Assembly (NCBI GenBank): GCA_003153915.1
Contig: PMBX01000201.1
Span: 3,047-13,651 of the forward strand
Length of the DNA: 10,605 nucleotides
Origin: Phycisphaerales bacterium
GTDB lineage: Bacteria; Planctomycetota; Phycisphaerae; SM23-33
Reading direction: 5' to 3'
Below the pieces are notes generated by a model, which saw only the letters and a program-made list of their open reading frames with translations, searched no databases and was not told where the DNA came from. The stretch's first letter is position 1. Every line of letters starts with the position of its first letter. Shown piece after piece: positions 7,541-10,605 of this stretch. A program made the translations under genes and the position numbers.

Positions 7541-7721
7541 ATGGGTGACTTTGCAGGGTGGTGTTGAGGGTATTGAACTTTCCGGACACCCAAATGCCGA
7601 TGGCGGAGATCGTCGCGATCGTTCCGACCACAATCAGGCCGCCGATGATCGCGTATTCAATCGTCTCCAAGCCCTGCTCGTCCGCCACAAACTTCTTGAC
7701 CAGGTTCAATAGGCTCTTCAT
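7539..7721 (-). CDS. flp: Flp/Fap-type major pilin precursor
   Basis: The structural subunit of the pilus, 60 residues. The leader MKSLLNLVKKFVADEQG is basic and ends in glycine at 17. The mature part begins LETIEYAIIGGLIVVG, with glutamate at +5 and tyrosine at +6, the hallmark of Flp pilins. A single hydrophobic helix follows (about 23-46), then a short polar tail. Cleavage by the CpaA peptidase after G17 would leave 43 residues. The start is fixed by AAGGAG, 6 nt before the ATG. The frame is open upstream through the leader, but has no usable start there and would hide the standard prepilin leader. It is first in the leftward unit, behind a near-consensus promoter, and is followed by strong RNA structure. 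Confidence 0.96.
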   Translation of the reverse strand: MKSLLNLVKKFVADEQGLETIEYAIIGGLIVVGTIATISAIGIWVSGKFNTLNTTLQSHP

Positions 7722-7727
7722 CGCATT

Positions 7728-7733
7728 CTCCTT
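7728..7733 (-). promoter_or_regulatory. Strong ribosome binding site of flp
   Basis: AAGGAG on the minus strand, 6 nt from the flp ATG. It decides the start in favour of the 60-residue prepilin over a longer in-frame reading. Confidence 0.85.
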
Positions 7734-7742
7734 GAGATATTC

Positions 7743-7761
7743 GGCGGATCCCTTACCCGCC
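7743..7761 (-). promoter_or_regulatory. Hairpin just upstream of the flp ribosome site
   Basis: Minus-strand GGCGG and CCGCC arms (5 bp perfect, 9-nt loop) end about 10 nt before the AAGGAG. Flanking TGAG and CTCA could extend the pairing across a bulge, which would then touch the ribosome site. Possible translational control or 5' end stabilisation. Confidence 0.4.
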
Positions 7762-7868
7762 TCAGTGGAAACAAACCTGCCGGTCGAACGCTCGGCCAGC
7801 CATGCACATATCGTCACCTCGACCTCGATGCTTGAGTTCAGTTCGGATATTCTGCCAGATACTTTGCA

Positions 7869-7915
7869 CCCGTTTTTGACCGCCTGGCCGGCCTGTCGCC
7901 TCGACGGAAAACGGG
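7869..7915 (-). promoter_or_regulatory. Stem structure in the flp leader
   Basis: Minus-strand arms CCCGTTTT (7915-7908) and AAAACGGG (7876-7869) are a perfect 8 bp. They enclose a small GTCG-AGG-CGAC hairpin and the palindrome GGCCGGCC. It lies about 20 nt into the predicted transcript. It matches no riboswitch class I can name. Confidence 0.45.
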
Positions 7916-7938
7916 CTTGGCTTGAAATGCTTATACGT

Positions 7939-7960
7939 GCATGATTGTAATCCATCATGC
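7939..7960. promoter_or_regulatory. Palindrome overlapping the flp promoter, operator candidate
   Basis: Perfect 7-bp arms GCATGAT and ATCATGC are separated by 8 nt. One arm covers part of the -10 and the other lies in the spacer, a layout expected of a repressor site. An outer 8-bp inverted repeat, ACGGGCTT (7911-7918) / AAGCCCGT (7970-7977), brackets it. No regulator gene is in view to match it. Confidence 0.5.
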
Positions 7961-7971
7961 CAATCTGTCAA
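7944..7971 (-). promoter_or_regulatory. Sigma70-type promoter of flp
   Basis: On the minus strand, -35 TTGACA (7971-7966) is separated by 16 nt from -10 TACAAT (7949-7944). The predicted transcript start is near 7937, leaving a leader of about 215 nt before flp. This is the best promoter match in the window and would drive the leftward pilus operon. Confidence 0.7.
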
Positions 7972-8158
7972 GCCCGTCAATGCCTGTTCCGAAGCGTTCG
8001 AGCCGGCGACCTGGTACTTCCTGGGATCATTGAAAACACGGAAAGGGAACGCTTTGGGCGGCTGACAGGCGGCCACCGGAAGAAGTGAAGGTTCACCGCA
8101 TGAGTACGGGTATTGGGCGATAGGAGCCGTGCGTACCGGTCGGCATGAGGAAGCCCGG
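7972..8158. other. Spacer between flp promoter and the small hypothetical ORF
   Basis: I see no gene here that I can support. The stretch contains a 12-bp palindrome GTGAA-GG-TTCAC at 8085-8096, a possible regulatory site. Open frames across it give compositions typical of antisense or non-coding reading. Confidence 0.4.
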
Positions 8159-8464
8159 TTATCGTTCGCTCATCGCTGGCTCGCGGCGACCAGCCAAGAC
8201 CCTTTCGTCGCCTTGCAAGCTGATATCTACCAAGAATCTCCTGCGTAAGACTCGAACGCTCGTGGCCCGTTCCGGCTCGGCGATCTGGTCCTCCGGCAGT
8301 AGGTATCGCTGTACATCGGCCTCCCCAGCCCGGGGCCGGGTCATGGCGCTCCTGAATCGCAGCAACATCCAGTTCACCGTGCAGACAAGTCTTCGCCATG
8401 CCTTGCGATGGCCGATCCTCAAGCCCTGGGCCACCTGGGCCGGGGTCATTCTCGATTCGATCAT
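8159..8464 (-). CDS. Hypothetical small basic protein, unrecognised
   Basis: An open frame of 101 codons between the two pilus units, which I do not recognise. From the ATG at 8464, GGAG lies 9 nt upstream; an in-frame TTG at 8479 is the longest alternative. The protein is arginine-rich and soluble-looking, with a central IGHRKAWRRLVCTVNWMLLR and a charged C-terminal half. It has no signal peptide and no clear membrane segment. Third codon positions lean towards G/C as in the neighbours, mildly favouring coding. The opposite-strand frame is serine/arginine-rich, as expected of a shadow. It could be a regulator or a decayed gene, or may not be expressed. No strong promoter is visible. Confidence 0.4.
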   Translation of the reverse strand: MIESRMTPAQVAQGLRIGHRKAWRRLVCTVNWMLLRFRSAMTRPRAGEADVQRYLLPEDQIAEPERATSVRVLRRRFLVDISLQGDERVLAGRREPAMSER

Positions 8465-8722
8465 CGGCTTATACTCCAAACGGTAACTTAAATAATGGGG
8501 GGTATTCCGGTCCCCGGTCTATTTATCGGCCCACACCGGTGTGCAAGGTAAATAGTTTCCAAAACAACAGTGCTTTGCCCAATCGACAAAGGCGGTCTTC
8601 CGCAACGGCAATTTGCCGCCGATAAACAACATTTCGACAGGGCAACTGCCGATATAATATATGAGGCGCGAGGATCGCCGGAATGATTGGCCGTCCCAAT
8701 GATGTCAGGACAACAAGATGTC
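8465..8722. other. Upstream spacer of tadE with palindromes
   Basis: No supported gene. It contains a perfect 12-bp palindrome CACACCGGTGTG (8532-8543) and CGGCAA-T-TTGCCG (8606-8618). A related GGCA-AC-TGCC (8641-8650) is followed by GATATAAT; the TATAAT at 8653-8658 is a perfect -10, but nothing at 16-18 nt upstream resembles a good -35. Open frames across it look like chance. Confidence 0.4.
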
Positions 8723-8725
8723 TTG
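8714..8725. promoter_or_regulatory. Palindrome overlapping the tadE -35 box
   Basis: CAAGA-TG-TCTTG, 5-bp perfect arms. The right arm shares three bases with the TTGACG -35, so a bound protein would affect promoter use. Short enough to be chance. Confidence 0.35.
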
Positions 8726-8751
8726 ACGGAACGGCCAAAAAACGGTACTAT
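8723..8751 (+). promoter_or_regulatory. Sigma70-type promoter of tadE-tadG
   Basis: -35 TTGACG (8723-8728), 17-nt spacer, -10 TACTAT (8746-8751). The predicted transcript start is near 8758, giving a leader of about 86 nt before the tadE ATG. It also argues against starting tadE at the upstream GTG (8757), which would sit at the very 5' end of the transcript. Confidence 0.65.
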
Positions 8752-8843
8752 AGCCCGTGCTGTTGTCTATGTCTAAGTGGCTTGTGCACCGGATACTAGG
8801 GGCGATGGCAATACAAGATCTCGGCCGAACGAGCGGTGCTGAC

Positions 8844-9239
8844 ATGACCAGGAAATTGAGCCTGGAAAAGCGTTCCGGACTGGCGATGGTGGAAATGGCG
8901 CTGGTGCTGCCAGTGTTGCTGCTGCTGGCCATCGGCGTGATGGACTATGGCATGCAGTTCTATGTGCTGCATCTCATGAGCGACGCGGCGAGGGATGCGG
9001 CGCGCGAAGCTGCCGTCAGAAGCGGGACGGTCGCACAGGCCCAGGCCGTCGCGGCAAGCGATCTATCGGGCATGCCCGGGCATTTCACAATCACCGTGGT
9101 CCAACCGGTCGTCGGGGCGTCCAACCAGGACGTCACCGTCACCATCAGCGTACCGGTCTCCGACGTGGCTTTGGGTTTCTTCGCCGCGTCCGGCCAGAAG
9201 CTCCAAACTGGGATCACTATGCGTAAGGAAAGTGGCTGA
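8844..9239 (+). CDS. tadE: TadE-like pseudopilin
   Basis: A minor pilus protein of 131 residues. The N-terminus MTRKLSLEKRSG is a basic leader ending in glycine. The following LAMVEMALVLPVLLLLAIGV has glutamate at +5 and one hydrophobic helix, the TadE/pseudopilin pattern processed by the CpaA (TadV) peptidase. DYGMQFYVLHLMSDAARDAAR and the periplasmic remainder fit TadE length and style. The frame is open upstream to a GTG at 8757, with ATGs at 8769 and 8805. I chose 8844 because it gives a normal short leader and because the promoter predicts a start near 8758. The ribosome site is weak (GAGCGG, about 7 nt). It is followed after 28 nt by the tadG-like gene and transcribed away from the main operon. 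Confidence 0.88.
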   Translation: MTRKLSLEKRSGLAMVEMALVLPVLLLLAIGVMDYGMQFYVLHLMSDAARDAAREAAVRSGTVAQAQAVAASDLSGMPGHFTITVVQPVVGASNQDVTVTISVPVSDVALGFFAASGQKLQTGITMRKESG

Positions 9240-9267
9240 AGTCTGCTTGAAAGCGGAATGACCACCC

Positions 9268-10605
9268 ATGAAAACACATCGCAAACATCCTCCTTTGCAT
9301 AAACCGGGCAACGTGCTGGTTTTTACCGCGATATTGATCGCGTTGCTGTTTGGGATGACGGCGCTGGCTGTGGACATGGGGCACGTGTACCGTGTAAGAG
9401 CAGAGCTTCAGTCCATCGCCGATTCGGCGGCCCTGGCCGGGGCGAGCGGACTGGGCACCAGCTTCGACGAAGCACGCAACCGCGCCGTCGAATACGCCCA
9501 GAAGAACAAGGCCAACGGCTCGCCGGTGGTTCTGGAGCCAGGCGACATTCAATTGGGCATCTGGAATGAGGCCGCCCACGTCTTCACCCCCAACGCCTCG
9601 CAAAGCGACCCCGCCTCCGCCATCAGGGTCACGCCCCGGCTGGCTCACGACCGCAGCAGCCAGGTGGACCTCTTTTTCGCCTGGGCCTTGGGCTTCCATT
9701 CGGTCGATGTATCCGCATCGGCCACGGCCGTCTTCGGTTCGCGAGACATCGTCCTGACGCTCGACTATTCCGGCTCCATGTCCTACGACAGTTGGTTCTC
9801 CGGCAGTTCCAGCCTGCCCGTAAACACCATCAAGCTGAACCTCCAGAAGATATGGGTGGACCTGGGTTCTCCGATTTATGGCAAAATCGGCGACCCCAAG
9901 TACGATACGTTCGATGTTCCCATAACCGTCAGCGGGTCCTACAGCGTGTCTCAGGTCCTTAGTACGCTCGGGCTGGACAAGGTGTCGTACCCGTACCCAG
10001 GAACCGGAAGTTGGACTAATTACATTAATTACGTCCGCAGCGACAGCTATATCAATACAGCCGGGTATCGAAACAAGTATGGGTTTTTGACATTGATGAG
10101 CTACCTGCAATCATACCCCCTGCGCAGCTATGCCAACACGCCGGTGCTGTGGAAAACCCGGGAGCAGCCAATCGCGTCGATCAGGGACGCCGTGTCTGTG
10201 TTCCTGACATTCATGCAGGCGTCTCCAACGGACGACCGCGTGGGGCTGGCGATCTACACTTACTCAGATGCCACGGCCGTGCTGGAAAGTCCGCTGACGA
10301 GCAACTACAGTGTCATTGACAGCACGATCCACCATCGGCAAGCGGCACATTACTATGACACGACCAACATCGCCGCGGGCATCAATGCCGCCCGGACGGA
10401 ACTGCTTTCACACGGCCGGTCCACCGCCGCGCAGGTGCTCGTGCTCTTGACGGACGGCTTGGCGAACATCCCAAGTGTAGCCACGGGGAAGGCTAACGTA
10501 CTCAATGAGGCACGGTTGGCGGCCAGCGCCCACATTCCGATCGTCACGATCAGCTTTGGCTCCGAAGCTGACGTTGCCCTGATGCAACAGATCGCGGACA
10601 TCACC
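9268..10605 (+). CDS. tadG: TadG-like Flp pilus protein with vWA domain, 3' end missing
   Basis: 446 codons are visible with no stop before the window edge. Residues about 12-60 form the TadG/Tad N-terminal module: a membrane segment (GNVLVFTAILIALLFGMTAL), then VDMGHVYRVRAELQSIADSA and ALAGA. A vWA domain starts at about 160. Its metal-ion-dependent adhesion site (MIDAS) looks complete: D166-x-S168-x-S170 in DYSGSM, T365/T366 in DTTNIAAG, and D396 in LLTDGLAN. About 125 residues rich in tyrosine separate the first MIDAS strand from the next recognisable vWA helix (PIASIRDAVSVFL, 301-313), much longer than usual. The start is the ATG at 9268; an overlapping ATG at 9258 is out of frame. The protein is probably anchored in the inner membrane, projects to the periplasm or pilus, and could contribute adhesion; that role is inferred. 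Confidence 0.88.
   Translation, partial: MKTHRKHPPLHKPGNVLVFTAILIALLFGMTALAVDMGHVYRVRAELQSIADSAALAGASGLGTSFDEARNRAVEYAQKNKANGSPVVLEPGDIQLGIWNEAAHVFTPNASQSDPASAIRVTPRLAHDRSSQVDLFFAWALGFHSVDVSASATAVFGSRDIVLTLDYSGSMSYDSWFSGSSSLPVNTIKLNLQKIWVDLGSPIYGKIGDPKYDTFDVPITVSGSYSVSQVLSTLGLDKVSYPYPGTGSWTNYINYVRSDSYINTAGYRNKYGFLTLMSYLQSYPLRSYANTPVLWKTREQPIASIRDAVSVFLTFMQASPTDDRVGLAIYTYSDATAVLESPLTSNYSVIDSTIHHRQAAHYYDTTNIAAGINAARTELLSHGRSTAAQVLVLLTDGLANIPSVATGKANVLNEARLAASAHIPIVTISFGSEADVALMQQIADIT

Noticed and set aside
7336..7593. N-terminal extension of cpaA
   Set aside because: It overlaps flp and both intercistronic RNA structures and shows no family or membrane character.
7861..7872. CGGGTGCAAAGT in the flp leader (minus strand), resembling the GGGACGCAAAGCC part of class I cyclic-di-GMP riboswitches
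   Set aside because: The companion ACAGGGCAAACC segment and the GAAA tetraloop context are not present; only a short partial match.
7722..7958. In-frame N-terminal extension of flp
   Set aside because: Its ATG lies within the promoter, no start codon follows until 7721, and the strong ribosome site and prepilin leader point to 7721.
8145..8486. 113-codon plus-strand open frame
   Set aside because: Ser/Arg-rich, no ribosome site, and antisense to the more plausible minus-strand frame.
8757..8843. N-terminal extension of tadE from GTG 8757
   Set aside because: It would start at the predicted transcript 5' end without a ribosome site and would give an unusually long leader.
9217..10110. 297-codon minus-strand open frame opposite tadG
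   Set aside because: The plus strand carries TadG and vWA motifs; the antisense product has no recognisable feature.

Overview
The window carries most of a Flp/Tad (tight adherence) type IVc pilus locus. The DNA is G+C-rich, roughly 60% by eye, from a Gram-negative-type bacterium, since an outer-membrane secretin is encoded. A planctomycete-like source is my guess, from overall gene style and the von Willebrand A (vWA)-bearing TadG; nothing in the window proves it.

Two transcription units diverge from a spacer of about 1.1 kb (7722-8843). The leftward unit (minus strand) reads flp pilin, cpaA/tadV prepilin peptidase, cpaB/rcpC, cpaC/rcpA secretin, cpaE/tadZ, cpaF/tadA ATPase, tadB, and tadC, which runs off the left edge. 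The rightward unit (plus strand) reads tadE and a tadG-like gene with a vWA domain, which runs off the right edge. Together they make a near-complete machine. CpaA trims Flp and probably TadE. CpaF powers TadB/TadC at the inner membrane. CpaE places the complex. CpaC with CpaB forms the outer-membrane channel. TadE and TadG are minor or accessory pilus proteins.

The leftward unit has two styles of gene junction. From cpaC to tadC the genes abut or overlap (gaps of 0, -4, 7 and 8 nt), implying coupled translation. The first three junctions are spaced 203, 184 and 55 nt, and each contains inverted repeats. The flp-cpaA junction is the most striking: a 97-nt nested inverted repeat starts in the flp stop codon and is followed by a second very G+C-rich hairpin. 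None ends in a U-tract, so they look more like processing, stability or attenuation elements than classic terminators. They may give high pilin and low machinery output.

The divergent spacer holds a near-consensus sigma70-type promoter for flp (TTGACA-N16-TACAAT) and another for tadE (TTGACG-N17-TACTAT). It also has several short palindromes suitable as operators, a structured flp leader of about 215 nt, and one unrecognised small ORF (101 codons, minus strand). No tRNA, rRNA, CRISPR array or insertion sequence was seen.
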